Source of the DNA: Pelagovum pacificum
GTDB lineage: Bacteria > Pseudomonadota > Alphaproteobacteria > Rhodobacterales > Rhodobacteraceae
Assembly (NCBI RefSeq): GCF_016134045.1
Contig: NZ_CP065915.1
Location: forward strand, 3,528,501-3,592,500
Direction of reading: 5' to 3'
DNA length: 64,000 bases
Shown in pieces: positions 25,391 to 35,137 of this stretch. Both the position numbers and the translations under genes were made by a program. Within the stretch, counting starts at the first letter, position 1. Every line of letters starts with the position of its first letter. The notes under the pieces are model-generated. The model was not told where the DNA came from. It made no database searches and saw nothing but the letters and a program-made list of their open reading frames with translations.

Positions 25391-26566
25391 TCAGGGACGC
25401 TCGAGACACATGGCGACGCCCATGCCGCCGCCGATGCAGAGCGTGGCGAGGCCCTTCTTCGCACCGCGCCGCTTCATCTCGAACAGCAGGGTGTTGAGGA
25501 CGCGCGCGCCCGAGGCCCCGATCGGGTGACCGATGGCGATTGCGCCGCCGTTGACGTTCACGATGGACGGGTCCCAGCCCATGTCCTTGTTCACGGCACA
25601 GGCCTGCGCTGCGAACGCCTCGTTCGCTTCGACGAGGTCGAGGTCGTCGACGGACCAGCCCGCCTTTTCCAGCGCCTTGCGGCTCGCCGGGATCGGGCCG
25701 GTGCCCATGATCGACGGGTCGAGGCCGGCCGTCGCGTAGGATGCAATCCGGGCCAGCGGTTCGATCCCGCGCTTCTCGGCCTCGTCGGCGGACATCAGCA
25801 GTGCACCGGCGGCGCCGTCATTGATGCCGGACGCGTTGGCGGCGGTAACCGTTCCGTCCTTCGTGAAGGCCGGGCGCAGCTTCTGCATCCCTTCGATGGT
25901 CGCGCCGTGGCGGATATACTCGTCTTTGTCGACGACCGTGTCGCCCTTGCGGCCCTTGATCGTGTAGGCGATGACCTCGTCGTCGAACTTGCCGGCGTTC
26001 TGCGCGGCCTCGGCCTTGTTCTGAGAGGCGAGGGCGAATTCGTCCTGCTGTTCGCGGGTGATCTGCCACTGCTCGGCCACGTTCTCCGCCGTCTGGCCCA
26101 TGTGGTAACCGTTGAAGGCGTCCCACAGGCCGTCGCGGATCATCGTGTCGATGTAGGTGACGTCGCCCATCTTGTGGCCTTGCCGCAGGTTCTGGGCGTG
26201 GACCGACATGGACATGTTTTCTTGACCGCCGGCGGCCACGACCGAGGCATCGCCGAGCATGATGTGCTGCGCGCCCAGCGCCACGGCGCGGAGGCCGGAG
26301 CCGCAGACCTGGTTGATGCCCCAGGCGGCGCTTTCCTTCGGCAGACCGGCGTTGATGTGGGCCTGACGCGCCGGGTTCTGGCCCTGCGCGGCGGTCAGGA
26401 CCTGGCCGAGGATCGTCTCGGAGACGTCGGCCTTGTCGATCCCGGCGCGGGCGACGAGCGCCTCAAGTACGGCGGCGCCAAGATCATGCGCGGGGGTATT
26501 GGCGAAGCTGCCACCGAAGCTCCCCACGGCGGTCCGGGCGGCGGACGCGATGACGACGTTGGTCAT
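25391..26566 (-). CDS. phaA: Acetyl-CoA C-acetyltransferase
   Basis: A 391-aa thiolase that condenses two acetyl-CoA to acetoacetyl-CoA. The catalytic nucleophile is in [14 protein letters not shown] (about residues 84-97), the second His in [19 protein letters not shown], and the C-terminal cysteine in [10 protein letters not shown]. Start MTNVVIAS has GGAGAC upstream; the longer frame adds 16 residues that are not family-like. It heads the phaA - patatin - phaB order, so biosynthesis of polyhydroxybutyrate is the likely role. Confidence 0.95.
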   Translation of the reverse strand: MTNVVIASAARTAVGSFGGSFANTPAHDLGAAVLEALVARAGIDKADVSETILGQVLTAAQGQNPARQAHINAGLPKESAAWGINQVCGSGLRAVALGAQHIMLGDASVVAAGGQENMSMSVHAQNLRQGHKMGDVTYIDTMIRDGLWDAFNGYHMGQTAENVAEQWQITREQQDEFALASQNKAEAAQNAGKFDDEVIAYTIKGRKGDTVVDKDEYIRHGATIEGMQKLRPAFTKDGTVTAANASGINDGAAGALLMSADEAEKRGIEPLARIASYATAGLDPSIMGTGPIPASRKALEKAGWSVDDLDLVEANEAFAAQACAVNKDMGWDPSIVNVNGGAIAIGHPIGASGARVLNTLLFEMKRRGAKKGLATLCIGGGMGVAMCLERP

Positions 26567-26708
26567 TGAAGTCTCCTCTGCACTTGTGCCGGAGGGGACG
26601 TGACGTGCGCCCAAGGGCGGGCCACCCTCCCGCTGTCTGAGGTTCTTGTTAGGGGCTCCGACCTGTCTTCACAACGCGATTCGCGGTGAAGGCACCGTTC
26701 CGCCGCCG

Positions 26709-27503
26709 CTAAAGGGAGAAGCGGGGCGTGCCGATCCAGTACCCCTGCAGGCAATCCATACCGGCCGATCGGAGCCATCCCGCCTCCTCCTCCTTCTCGA
26801 CGCCGGTGGCGACGGCGAACATGTCGAATTGATGTGCGATGGACAGAAGTGCCTGCACCATGACCTGGTTGTCTGCATCGCGGTGGATGTTGGCGGTGAA
26901 GCTGCGGTCCAGTTTCACGAGGTCGAAGTAGAAGCGTTTCAGGTGTCGGAAGGATGTCGCGCCGGACCCGAACTCATCCAGCGCGAAGGCGACGCCGCGC
27001 GGCTGCATCTCCTCCATGAAGCGCAGGACCAGTTCCGGCAAAAGCATCGCGGACCGTTCGGTAAGCTCCAAGATCAGCCGCTCGCCAAGCATCGGGTGGC
27101 TCGACAGGTTGTCCTCGAGCGTGCGCCGCCAGGCCCGGTCGCCGAGCGACCGCGCGGAAACGTTGACGGAGAGCCGCATCCCGCCGTTCTCCCGCAGCAT
27201 GTCGAAGGCGAGACGCAGTGCGAGCGTGTCGAGGTCGCGCCCGATCTCCGTCTCTTCGACCGCGTCGATGAAGGCGGCGGCGGGCAGCAATCGGCCGCTG
27301 TGATCCTTCAGGCGGATCAGCCCTTCGTAGAAGGCCGTCGCCTCATCCTCCCGTCGCTTGACGGGCTGATAGGTCAGCGCGCAATTGCCCGCCGCGATCG
27401 CGGCCGTCACCATCCGGGGCGTATCGAACTCCCGCCAGCCGAGGGCGAAGCTCAACGGATCGGGCGCCTCTCGCGCGACTGAAGTGTCTTCGAATTCGAT
27501 CAT
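26709..27503 (-). CDS. EAL-domain protein with altered signature
   Basis: A 264-aa cytoplasmic protein that is almost entirely an EAL domain. The defining EAL motif reads E60-G-L. The NVSARSL, ILELTER and VKLDRSF blocks are present, and the DDFGTG loop reads DEFGSG. The E of the late catalytic motif (ATGVEKEEEA) is present. The changes at two active-site motifs make cyclic-di-GMP hydrolysis uncertain; it may bind the nucleotide or act as a protein partner. No GGDEF, PAS or membrane part is fused. Confidence 0.85.
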   Translation of the reverse strand: MIEFEDTSVAREAPDPLSFALGWREFDTPRMVTAAIAAGNCALTYQPVKRREDEATAFYEGLIRLKDHSGRLLPAAAFIDAVEETEIGRDLDTLALRLAFDMLRENGGMRLSVNVSARSLGDRAWRRTLEDNLSSHPMLGERLILELTERSAMLLPELVLRFMEEMQPRGVAFALDEFGSGATSFRHLKRFYFDLVKLDRSFTANIHRDADNQVMVQALLSIAHQFDMFAVATGVEKEEEAGWLRSAGMDCLQGYWIGTPRFSL

Positions 27504-27585
27504 GTCCGGGCCTCCGACCTGTTCTGGCAGACTGGCCTCTCTCCGACTAATCTCCGGTTAAGGTTCGAGTTTTAGGAGTCTCCAT

Positions 27586-28152
27586 ATGGAACGTTGTGCC
27601 TGGGCCGGGCCGGAACAGATTTACATCGACTACCACGACACCGAGTGGGGTGTGCCCGAACGGGACGCCCGCGCCCTGTGGGAGAAGCTGATACTGGACG
27701 GATTCCAGGCCGGGCTGTCGTGGATCACGATTCTCAAGAAGCGCGAGAATTTCCGCAGCGCCTTCGCCGGGTTCGACCCCGAAGTGATCGCATCATGGGG
27801 GGAGCCGGAAGTGGCCCGCCTGCTCTCCGATCCCGGCATCATCCGCCACCGGGGCAAGATCGAGGCGACCATCGGGAACGCGCGCGCCTACCTCGCCATC
27901 GCGGAGCAGGAAGGGTTCGACCAGTTTCTCTGGAAATATCTCGACGGCACACCGCTTCAGAACAGCTTTGCCACGCAAGCGGAGGTCCCACCGTCGACCG
28001 ACCTTTCGACGCGAATCTCGAAGGACCTGAGGAAGGCGGGCTTCCGGTTCTGCGGACCGACGATCGTCTACGCGTTCATGGAAGCCTGTGGGCTCGTGAA
28101 CGACCACCTCGTGACCTGCCACCGGCACGGCCCCTGCGCGGCCATGGCCTGA
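27586..28152 (+). CDS. tag: DNA-3-methyladenine glycosylase I
   Basis: A 188-aa base-excision repair enzyme removing 3-methyladenine. The N-terminal ERCAWAG...YIDYHDTEWG and the C-terminal CHRHGPC provide the Tag-type zinc-binding cysteines and histidines. The region FQAGLSWITILKKRENFR is the classic Tag motif. Full length. It converges on moaE with a 3-nt gap. Confidence 0.95.
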   Translation: MERCAWAGPEQIYIDYHDTEWGVPERDARALWEKLILDGFQAGLSWITILKKRENFRSAFAGFDPEVIASWGEPEVARLLSDPGIIRHRGKIEATIGNARAYLAIAEQEGFDQFLWKYLDGTPLQNSFATQAEVPPSTDLSTRISKDLRKAGFRFCGPTIVYAFMEACGLVNDHLVTCHRHGPCAAMA

Positions 28153-28155
28153 CGC

Positions 28156-28596
28156 TCACCAGCGGGACAGGGCGTCCTCGTCCGCGGACTTCGACGCCAC
28201 CCAGTCCTCGCCGTCAGCGGTGACTTCCTTCTTCCAGAAGGGTGCGCGGGACTTGAGGAAGTCCATCAGGAATTCCGCGCTCAGGAAGGCGTCGCCACGG
28301 TGTGGCGCAGCTGTGCAGACCATCATGATCAGTTCGTTCGGACCCAGGCGTCCGTAGCGGTGGATGACCAGAGCATCGACCAGGGAGAACCGCGTCATCG
28401 CGTCCCCGACCATGTCGCGGATCGCCCGCTCGGTCATGCCGGGGTAATGCTCGATCTCCATGTGAGCGAGGCCACCGGAGACGTCGCGCACGATGCCGGA
28501 AAAGCTGACCACCGCACCCGCCCCGTCGACGGAGGCGGTGAAGGCGTTCAGCTCCGCGCCCGCATCGAACGGGTCAGCCTGAACGCGGACCTGCAT
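28156..28596 (-). CDS. moaE: Molybdopterin synthase large subunit
   Basis: A 146-aa subunit that with MoaD inserts two sulfurs into cyclic pyranopterin monophosphate. Recognisable blocks are GAVVSFSGIVRD, LEHYPGMTE-like IEHYPGMTE, HRYGRLGPNE, and the C-terminal KSRAPFWKKEVTADGEDWV containing the active-site lysines. It begins 1 nt inside the end of moaD. Confidence 0.95.
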   Translation of the reverse strand: MQVRVQADPFDAGAELNAFTASVDGAGAVVSFSGIVRDVSGGLAHMEIEHYPGMTERAIRDMVGDAMTRFSLVDALVIHRYGRLGPNELIMMVCTAAPHRGDAFLSAEFLMDFLKSRAPFWKKEVTADGEDWVASKSADEDALSRW

Positions 28597-28844
28597 CAGC
28601 CCCCCGTCATCGGGGGGAAGAAGGCCACTTCGCGAACGCCGGAGAGGGAGGCGTCGAACTCCGACAGTTCCTGGTCGAGCGCGACACGCAGCGCGGCGGT
28701 GTCGGAGAAAGCGAGGTCATAGCGATCCTCCCGCGCGCGGAGTTCCGCGACGAGGTCGGCGACCGTGGCCGCGTCCGTCTCGACCTGTTCCTTCGGCAGG
28801 CCGATCCGCTCCCTCACCCATGCGAAGTAGAGCACGTCGATCAT
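28596..28844 (-). CDS. moaD: Molybdopterin synthase sulfur carrier subunit
   Basis: An 82-aa ubiquitin-fold protein ending in the required double glycine (FFPPMTGG), whose C-terminus carries the thiocarboxylate transferred by MoaE. N-terminal strand IDVLYFAWVRERIG is typical. Overlaps pgsA by 4 nt upstream and moaE by 1 nt downstream. Confidence 0.95.
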   Translation of the reverse strand: MIDVLYFAWVRERIGLPKEQVETDAATVADLVAELRAREDRYDLAFSDTAALRVALDQELSEFDASLSGVREVAFFPPMTGG

Positions 28845-29419
28845 GCCGGCTCCTTCAGGTAAGGCAGCGACTTGCGGAAGTAGTCATAGCCGGTGACCAG
28901 CGTAAGCACCGCCGCGATCCAGAGAAGCGTGACCCCCAAACCGCCGACCCACGCCGCCGCTGTATCGGCGCCGTGGTTGATGAAAATGCCTTCGCTGAAC
29001 AGCACGGCGATGGAGACCATCTGCACGGTGGTTTTCCACTTGGCGAGCACGGTCACCGAAAGCTTCACGCCGCCGCCGACATATTCACGCAGGCCGCTGA
29101 CGAAGACCTCGCGGAAGACGATCAGCGTGGCCGGCATGACGATCCACGGCGACATGGCCGAATAGCCGGCGATCACCAGCAGGGCGATCAACACCATCGC
29201 CTTGTCCGCGATCGGGTCCATGGCAGCGCCAAAGCGCGTCTCCATCCCCCAGGCGCGGGCGAGTCGGCCGTCGATCCAGTCGGTCAGGGCGACCGACGCG
29301 AACAGGATCAGCGCCACCCAGTCCGCGAAGGGGCGATTGAAATACAGAAAGATGACCGCGATGCCCGGAGCGGCAATGAGGCGACCGATGGTCAGGATAT
29401 TCGGGAGGGTCCAGCGCAT
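28841..29419 (-). CDS. pgsA: CDP-diacylglycerol-glycerol-3-phosphate 3-phosphatidyltransferase
   Basis: A 192-aa inner-membrane enzyme making phosphatidylglycerol phosphate. The CDP-alcohol phosphotransferase motif is complete: DWIDGRLAR then G-x3-DPIADK (about residues 54-80). Four or five further helices follow. MRWTLPN is preferred because AGG lies just before it; an ATG three codons upstream is possible. Cluster order uvrC-pgsA-moaD-moaE is typical of the family. Confidence 0.94.
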   Translation of the reverse strand: MRWTLPNILTIGRLIAAPGIAVIFLYFNRPFADWVALILFASVALTDWIDGRLARAWGMETRFGAAMDPIADKAMVLIALLVIAGYSAMSPWIVMPATLIVFREVFVSGLREYVGGGVKLSVTVLAKWKTTVQMVSIAVLFSEGIFINHGADTAAAWVGGLGVTLLWIAAVLTLVTGYDYFRKSLPYLKEPA

Positions 29420-29467
29420 GGACCTCATCTAGTGCATCTGGTGGGGGCCGGGAAGGGCAGCGGCCGT

Positions 29468-31333
29468 TCAGTTTCCCTCGTGGAAGTGCGCATAGATCTT
29501 TTCCGCCAATCCTTCGGAGATGCCGTCGACCGCTTTAAGGTCGGCGAGGTTGGCACGGCTGACACCTTTTGCCGACCCGAAATGCGCCAGAAGCGCCCGC
29601 TTCCGCGAGGCCCCGACCCCGGCGATGTCATCGAGCGGCGTTGCGCCCACGGCCTTCGCGCGCTTGGCACGGTGGGTGCCGATGGCGAAGCGGTGCGCTT
29701 CGTCCCGCATACGCTGGACGAAATAGAGAACCGGGTCGTTGTGGCGGAGCGCCATTACCGTACGGCCGGTGCGGTGGAACTCCTCCTTGCCGAGGTCGCG
29801 GTCCACGCCCTTGGCGACACCGATCATCGGCACGTCCTCGACCCCAAGCTCCGCCATGATCTCGTGCACGGCGCTCACCTGCCCCGCGCCACCGTCAATC
29901 AGCAGCAGGTCGGGCCACATGCCGCTTTCGCGGTCGGGATCCTCTTTCAGCAGGCGCTTGAAGCGACGGGTCAGAACTTCTTTCATCATGCCGAAGTCAT
30001 CGCCGGGGGTCAGCTCTTCGCCCTTGATGTTGAACTTGCGGTACTGACCTTTGATGAAGCCGTCCGGCCCCGCGACGATCATCGCGCCGACGGCGTTGGT
30101 GCCCATGATGTGGCTGTTGTCGTAAACCTCGATCCGCTGCGGCACCGCCGGAAGTTCGAACGCATCCGCGAGACCTTTGAGCAGCTTCCCCTGCGTCGCC
30201 GTCTCCGACATCTTCCGGGCGAGGCTTTCGCGCGCGTTGCGGAGCGCGGAGCCGACAAGCTCCGACTTCTCGCCCCGTTGGGGCACGCTGATCTCGACCT
30301 TGGCGCCACGCTGCTCGGTCAGCGCCTCGGCCATCAGCTCGGGGTTCTCGAGGCCGTTGGACAACAGCAACAGCTTCGGCGGCTCGCGGTTAGCGTAGAA
30401 CTGGCCGACGAAGGCTTCCATGATCTCGCCAATGTCCTCTTCACCGGAAATCCGCGGGTAGTAGTCGTGGTTGCCCCAGTTCTGGTTCGAACGGATGAAG
30501 AAGACCTGAACGCAGGCCTGCCCGCCTTCGGTGTGGAGCGCGATGACATCGGCTTCGGTCGTGGTCTGCGGGTTGATGCCCTGGCTCGACTGGACATGAG
30601 TAAGCGCACGAATGCGGTCGCGCAGGGCGGCAGCGCGCTCGAACTCCATCTCTTCCGAGGCCTTCTGCATCTCCGTCGCCAGTTGTTCCTGCACGGCGGT
30701 GGTCTTGCCCGACAGGAAGCGCTGTGCATCGGCGACGAGCCCGGCGTAGTCCTCCTGGCTGATGTGCCCGACGCAGGGCGCGGAGCACCGCTTGATCTGG
30801 TAGAGCAGACAGGGTCGCGTCCGGGTTTCGAACGTGGAATCCGTGCAGTTGCGCAGCAGGAAAACCTTCTGAAGCTGGTTCAGCGTCCGGTTTACCGACC
30901 CGGCAGAGGCGAAAGGCCCGTAGTAGTCGCCCTTCTCCTTCTTGGCACCGCGGTGCTTCTTGATCTGCGGGAAGTCATGCTCCTTGCTGACGAGGATGTT
31001 GGGAAACGACTTGTCGTCCCGCAGGAGCACGTTGAACTTCGGCTTGAGCTGCTTGATGAGGTTCTGCTCGAGCAGCAGCGCCTCGGTCTCCGTCCGCGTC
31101 GTCAGGAACATCATCGACGCGGTATCGGAAATCATCCGCGCGATGCGTGGCGAATGCTGCGGCGAGGGCCGCGAATAGCTGGACACCCGTGACTTCAGGT
31201 TCGCGGCCTTGCCGACGTAGAGAACGCGACTCTGGTCATCGAGCATCCGGTAGACGCCGGGCGATCCGTCGAGCGTCTTCAGGTAGGAACGGATGCGAGC
31301 GTAACCCTTTGGCCCGGTCGAGACTTCAGACAT
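29468..31333 (-). CDS. uvrC: Excinuclease ABC subunit C
   Basis: A 621-aa nucleotide-excision repair nuclease that cuts on both sides of a lesion with UvrAB. The N-terminal GIY-YIG domain contains [20 protein letters not shown]; a UVR motif lies at about residues 205-240; the RNase H-like endonuclease part has [12 protein letters not shown] and [11 protein letters not shown]; the C-terminus has the two HhH units ([17 protein letters not shown]). Start MSEVSTG is chosen over one 18 codons upstream. Confidence 0.96.
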   Translation of the reverse strand: MSEVSTGPKGYARIRSYLKTLDGSPGVYRMLDDQSRVLYVGKAANLKSRVSSYSRPSPQHSPRIARMISDTASMMFLTTRTETEALLLEQNLIKQLKPKFNVLLRDDKSFPNILVSKEHDFPQIKKHRGAKKEKGDYYGPFASAGSVNRTLNQLQKVFLLRNCTDSTFETRTRPCLLYQIKRCSAPCVGHISQEDYAGLVADAQRFLSGKTTAVQEQLATEMQKASEEMEFERAAALRDRIRALTHVQSSQGINPQTTTEADVIALHTEGGQACVQVFFIRSNQNWGNHDYYPRISGEEDIGEIMEAFVGQFYANREPPKLLLLSNGLENPELMAEALTEQRGAKVEISVPQRGEKSELVGSALRNARESLARKMSETATQGKLLKGLADAFELPAVPQRIEVYDNSHIMGTNAVGAMIVAGPDGFIKGQYRKFNIKGEELTPGDDFGMMKEVLTRRFKRLLKEDPDRESGMWPDLLLIDGGAGQVSAVHEIMAELGVEDVPMIGVAKGVDRDLGKEEFHRTGRTVMALRHNDPVLYFVQRMRDEAHRFAIGTHRAKRAKAVGATPLDDIAGVGASRKRALLAHFGSAKGVSRANLADLKAVDGISEGLAEKIYAHFHEGN

Positions 31334-31603
31334 GGGTGTTTTATCACGATTCTTGGTTACAGCCGCAACATCGGCGGCGATTGGCAAGGCTCAAGGTGTC
31401 CACCGAAGTTGGGGATAACCTTGGGGACCGTTAAGGCGCATCGGCAAATTTGTGAACGAAATCTGACGGCTCCTCGCCTTGCCTTATTTTTGGTCACCAT
31501 TGTAACACGCTGTTATTGGGCGAAAAAATTTTATTGGCCGGCGGAGACGGCTGATTTCATTACATTTTCGTTACACTTCGGTCGGGGCGCCCCGGCCTTG
31601 GGA

Positions 31604-32398
31604 CTATTCCGCAGGGTCAATCGCCGTGCGCCGCTCATCCGGGGTCTGCCAGATCAGATGCTGCCCACCGTCGACACAGAGCAATTGCCCCGTCACCGCT
31701 GGTGCGTCGAGGAAATAGCCAAGCGCCGCGCAGATGTCCGACGGGTTCGCGCCACGGTTCAGGACCGCGCTCGCACGCTGCTTGTCGAAGTGCTCCTGCG
31801 GCTGCATTTCGGCGATCAGCGTCGGGCCGGGGCCGATGGCGTTGACGCGCATCTTCGGTCCTGCCGCTTGCGCCGCGGTCTGCGTGAAACACCAGAGCCC
31901 GAACTTCGCGATCGTGTAGCTCATGTGGCCGGGCGTCAGCTTGCGGATCTTCTCGTCCAGCATGTTCACCACCAGCGCCTGCGACACCGGCTCTCCGTTG
32001 TCGTCATCGACCGGTTCGGGTGCGTGGGCGGCGACGGCCTGTGACAGCACCACGGGCGCGCGGAGGTTGCTCTCCATGTGCTTGTCCCAGCTTTCGCGCG
32101 TGCCATTGAACAGCGTATCGTATTCGAAGATCGACGCGCTGTTGACGAGGCAGGTGATCGGCCCGCCCAGCGCCTCCATGGCGGACGGGACGAGAGCCTG
32201 CATCTCGGCTTCGACCGTCAGGTCGGCCTGCAACGTCACGGCAGTCCGGCCCTTGTCACGGATCATCTCGGCCGTTTCCTCCGCACCGTCGGCGGAGGTG
32301 GCGTAATGCACGGCCACGTCGAAGCCACGATCAGCAAGGTAGACCGCCATCGCACGACCAAGCCGTTTGCCGGCGCCGGTGACGAGCGCGTTCTTCAC
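31604..32398 (-). CDS. SDR family oxidoreductase (pteridine-reductase-like)
   Basis: A 264-aa short-chain dehydrogenase starting GTG (VKNALVTGAG). The cofactor loop TGAGKRLGRA, VNSASIFEYDTL and YTIAKFGLW (catalytic Tyr-x3-Lys) resemble FolM/pteridine-reductase-type SDRs. The substrate is not determined. It is joined to the antiporter gene by a 4-nt GTGA overlap. A 270-nt A/T-richer gap (31334-31603) follows, which on the other side carries the uvrC promoter region. Confidence 0.85.
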   Translation of the reverse strand: MKNALVTGAGKRLGRAMAVYLADRGFDVAVHYATSADGAEETAEMIRDKGRTAVTLQADLTVEAEMQALVPSAMEALGGPITCLVNSASIFEYDTLFNGTRESWDKHMESNLRAPVVLSQAVAAHAPEPVDDDNGEPVSQALVVNMLDEKIRKLTPGHMSYTIAKFGLWCFTQTAAQAAGPKMRVNAIGPGPTLIAEMQPQEHFDKQRASAVLNRGANPSDICAALGYFLDAPAVTGQLLCVDGGQHLIWQTPDERRTAIDPAE

Positions 32399-33360
32399 AG
32401 GGCCACCACGGTATAGATGTAGGCAAGATAAAGGGCCGTCAGGATCACGCCCCAGAGCCGGTTGATGTCGACCTTGAAGAAGACGAACGGGATCAGCAGC
32501 AGCGACGATCCAAGCATGATCCAGAGGTCGATCGTGAGGAACCGCTCCTCGACCGGGATCGGACCGACGAGCGACGCCACGCCGATGATCCCGAGCAGGT
32601 TGAACATGTTCGACCCGATGACGTTGCCGATCGCGACGTCCGCCTGCCGGCGAAGCGCGGCCATCACCGTCGTCGCGAGTTCCGGCAGCGAAGTGCCGAC
32701 CGCGATCAGCGTCAGCCCGATTACCGTCTCGGACACGCCGAAGGTCAGGGCGATGTTCGTCGCACCGTCGACCAGCAGATCCGCGCCGAGGGGCAGACCG
32801 ACGAGGCCAAGCGCGAGGTAAAACAGGATCATCGGCCAGCCGAGGTTCGGATCGGCGCCCTCGACCTCTTCCTCTTCGGCATCCGCCGCGGCGCACTTGC
32901 TGGCGGAGCGGTGCTTCTTCGCCGCGACGCCTGCGTGGGTCAGCATACCGGCCAGCGCGATCAGAAGGATGATCCCGTGCCACCATGTGATCGGCCCGAA
33001 GAAGGCGAGCACGATGAAGAGGACCGTCGCCGCGATCATCTGCATGTAGCTGTCGCGGCTATCGCAGCTCGCGGTATGCATCGTCGCGAGCAGCGCGGGA
33101 ATACCGAGGACCAGCAGGATATTCGCCGTGTTGGAACCGACCACGTTGCCGAGCGCGATGCCCGGAACGTCGTCGAGGATCGCCCCGACGGAGATCAGCA
33201 ATTCCGGCGCGGAGGTGCCGAAGGCGACAATCGTCAGCGATACGATCAGTGCGGGGATACCGATCCGCAGAGCGAGGTTGACCGCCCCCTTCACGAGGCT
33301 GTCGCCCGCCAGCAGCAGGATCACGAGACCCAGCCCGACATAAATCCAGTCCCAGATCAC
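32395..33360 (-). CDS. Calcium/sodium antiporter (CaCA family)
   Basis: A 321-aa inner-membrane exchanger, about ten helices in two inverted halves. Each half has an alpha-repeat: GTSAPELLIS with GNVVGSNTANILLVLG, and GTSLPELATT with GNVIGSNMFNLLGIIG. An acidic/lysine-rich cytoplasmic loop lies between them. GTG start overlaps the stop of the upstream zinc-ribbon gene by 4 nt (GTGA). K+-independent Ca2+/Na+ exchange is the likely role. Confidence 0.92.
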   Translation of the reverse strand: MIWDWIYVGLGLVILLLAGDSLVKGAVNLALRIGIPALIVSLTIVAFGTSAPELLISVGAILDDVPGIALGNVVGSNTANILLVLGIPALLATMHTASCDSRDSYMQMIAATVLFIVLAFFGPITWWHGIILLIALAGMLTHAGVAAKKHRSASKCAAADAEEEEVEGADPNLGWPMILFYLALGLVGLPLGADLLVDGATNIALTFGVSETVIGLTLIAVGTSLPELATTVMAALRRQADVAIGNVIGSNMFNLLGIIGVASLVGPIPVEERFLTIDLWIMLGSSLLLIPFVFFKVDINRLWGVILTALYLAYIYTVVAL

Positions 33361-33527
33361 GTGCCGCCCTTCCCGCAGGGACAGGGCCCCTTGCCGATGC
33401 GAGGACGCCCGCAGTTGCGGCACTTCGCGGTCGACAGCCGTTTGGCCGGACCGGGCAGGCGCAGTTTACCGAACATGGCGAGAACGCCCATGCCGATGAG
33501 AAAGAGAAGGACGATCTTTACGATCAC
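33357..33527 (-). CDS. Small membrane protein with C-terminal cysteine cluster
   Basis: A 56-aa protein: one transmembrane helix (VLLFLIGMGVLAMFG), then a basic stretch and a four-cysteine zinc-ribbon-like tail (CRNCGRPRIGKGPCPCGKGG). GTG start at 33527 lies 1 nt after the peptidase stop. Such small ribbon proteins beside sppA are common in Rhodobacteraceae; function unknown. Confidence 0.75.
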   Translation of the reverse strand: MIVKIVLLFLIGMGVLAMFGKLRLPGPAKRLSTAKCRNCGRPRIGKGPCPCGKGGT

Positions 33528-33528
33528 G

Positions 33529-34320
33529 TCAGAGCCCGAACCGTGCGTAGGCCGCGCGCTCGTCCAGTTCTGCCATCGCATCGCCGAGGATGCGGCTGCC
33601 GAACCTCTGGAACAGGGTCTTCTTGGTGCCGAACACCTTGAACTTGGTCTTGTCGCCGAAGCGCGACTTCATCTCTGGCACGAGGTGACCGACGCCGTCG
33701 GCGAGGCCCTGCTTCACGGCGTTATCGCCGATCCAGACCTCCCCTGTGAATAGCTCGTCGGATTCGACGAGCCTCGCGCCGCGACGTTCCTTCACGTGGT
33801 CGATGAAGTTGACGTGGATCTCGTCCAGCATCCGGTTGAGCCGGGCGACATCCTCTTCCTTTTCGGGCCGGAAGGGGTCGAGGAACGACTTCGACTTGCC
33901 CGCCGTATGGACCCGACGTTCGATGCCGTGCCGCGCGATGAAATCCTGAACGCCGAACGTCGCCGCGATCACGCCGATGGAGCCGACCATCGACGAGCGG
34001 TCGACGAAGATTTCGTCAGCCGCGGCGGCGAGCCAGTAGCCGCCGGAGGCCGCGACATCCTCGACGAAGGCATAGACCGGGATCCCCTTGTCCTCGGACA
34101 GGCGGCGGATGCGCGCGCCGATGAGGGACGATTGCACCGGCGACCCGCCGGGAGAGCTGATAGACAGCGCCACCGCCTTCGGCTTGGCGCGGAAGGCTTT
34201 CTCGATGGCGGGGGCGATGCCCGCGTCGTTCAGGCTGCGGTTGCCCATGCCGATCGTGCCGTGGAGGCGAACGACCGAAACCCGCGGAATGTCGGGGAGA
34301 AAAGGTATACGTCGGCTCAT
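33529..34320 (-). CDS. S49 family peptidase (SppA-like)
   Basis: A 263-aa serine protease of the short, single-domain SppA/SohB group. The nucleophile Ser is in DVAASGGYWLA (about residues 88-98), with the general base Lys in AGKSKSFLDPF (about 140-150). SISSPGGSP forms the oxyanion region. No signal peptide or membrane anchor is evident, unlike classic signal-peptide peptidase. It heads a four-gene operon with very tight spacing. Confidence 0.9.
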   Translation of the reverse strand: MSRRIPFLPDIPRVSVVRLHGTIGMGNRSLNDAGIAPAIEKAFRAKPKAVALSISSPGGSPVQSSLIGARIRRLSEDKGIPVYAFVEDVAASGGYWLAAAADEIFVDRSSMVGSIGVIAATFGVQDFIARHGIERRVHTAGKSKSFLDPFRPEKEEDVARLNRMLDEIHVNFIDHVKERRGARLVESDELFTGEVWIGDNAVKQGLADGVGHLVPEMKSRFGDKTKFKVFGTKKTLFQRFGSRILGDAMAELDERAAYARFGL

Positions 34321-34375
34321 GCCCTGTCACATAGGCTCGCCCCCGGAGTGTAGCAAGGCGGGCGCACCGGCTTTG

Positions 34376-35137
34376 CTACTGACGAAGCCGCCACCCGGTC
34401 TTGAAGATCCGCCAGATGATGAAGAGACAGATCGCGGTGAACAGCGCGATCGCCAGAAGGCTGACGCCAACCGGCACGTCGGACATGCCGAAGAACGACC
34501 ACCGGAACCCGGATACGAGGTATACGACGGGGTTGAACAGGGCGATGGTCTGCCACCCTTCCGGCAGCATATCGATGGAATAGAACGACCCGCCGAGGAA
34601 CACGAGCGGCGTGATGACGAGCAGCGGAATAAGTTGAAGTTGCTCGAAATTTTCCGCCCAGATTCCGATGATGAAGCCCAGCAGCGCAAAGCTGATGCAG
34701 GTCAGGAACATGAAGGCGATCATCGCCGGCCAGTTCTGTATCGTCAGGTCCACGAACAGCGACGCCGTAGCCAGGATCACGATGCCGATGAACAGCGCCT
34801 TGGTCGCCGCCGCCCCGACATAGCCGATGGTGATCTCGATGAAGTTGATGGGCGCGGAAAGCTGCTCGTAGATCGTGCCGATGAACTTCGGGAAGTAAAT
34901 TCCGAAGCTCCCGTTGGAGGTCGATTGCTGCATGATCGACAGCATGATGAGCCCCGGCACGATGAAGGCGCCATAGGGCACGCCCTCCACCTCGTCGATG
35001 CGGCTGCCGATGGCCGCGCCGAACACCACGAAGTAGAGCGACGTTGAGATGACCGGAGAGATGAAGCTCTGCAGGATCGTCCTGAAGAAGCGCGTCATCT
35101 CGTAGATGTAGATCGCGCGAACTGCGTTGAGGTTCAT
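34376..35137 (-). CDS. ABC-2 type transporter permease
   Basis: A 253-aa permease with six hydrophobic helices and the ABC-2 arrangement ([19 protein letters not shown]-terminus; [20 protein letters not shown] loop). It pairs with the upstream ATPase by a 4-nt overlap. The substrate (lipid, polysaccharide or drug) cannot be read. Confidence 0.9.
   Translation of the reverse strand: MNLNAVRAIYIYEMTRFFRTILQSFISPVISTSLYFVVFGAAIGSRIDEVEGVPYGAFIVPGLIMLSIMQQSTSNGSFGIYFPKFIGTIYEQLSAPINFIEITIGYVGAAATKALFIGIVILATASLFVDLTIQNWPAMIAFMFLTCISFALLGFIIGIWAENFEQLQLIPLLVITPLVFLGGSFYSIDMLPEGWQTIALFNPVVYLVSGFRWSFFGMSDVPVGVSLLAIALFTAICLFIIWRIFKTGWRLRQ

Noticed and set aside
31604..32986. SDR gene read as a 460-aa protein
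   Set aside because: The first 196 residues are a frame-shifted reading of the antiporter gene; the GTG start at 32398 gives a normal SDR.
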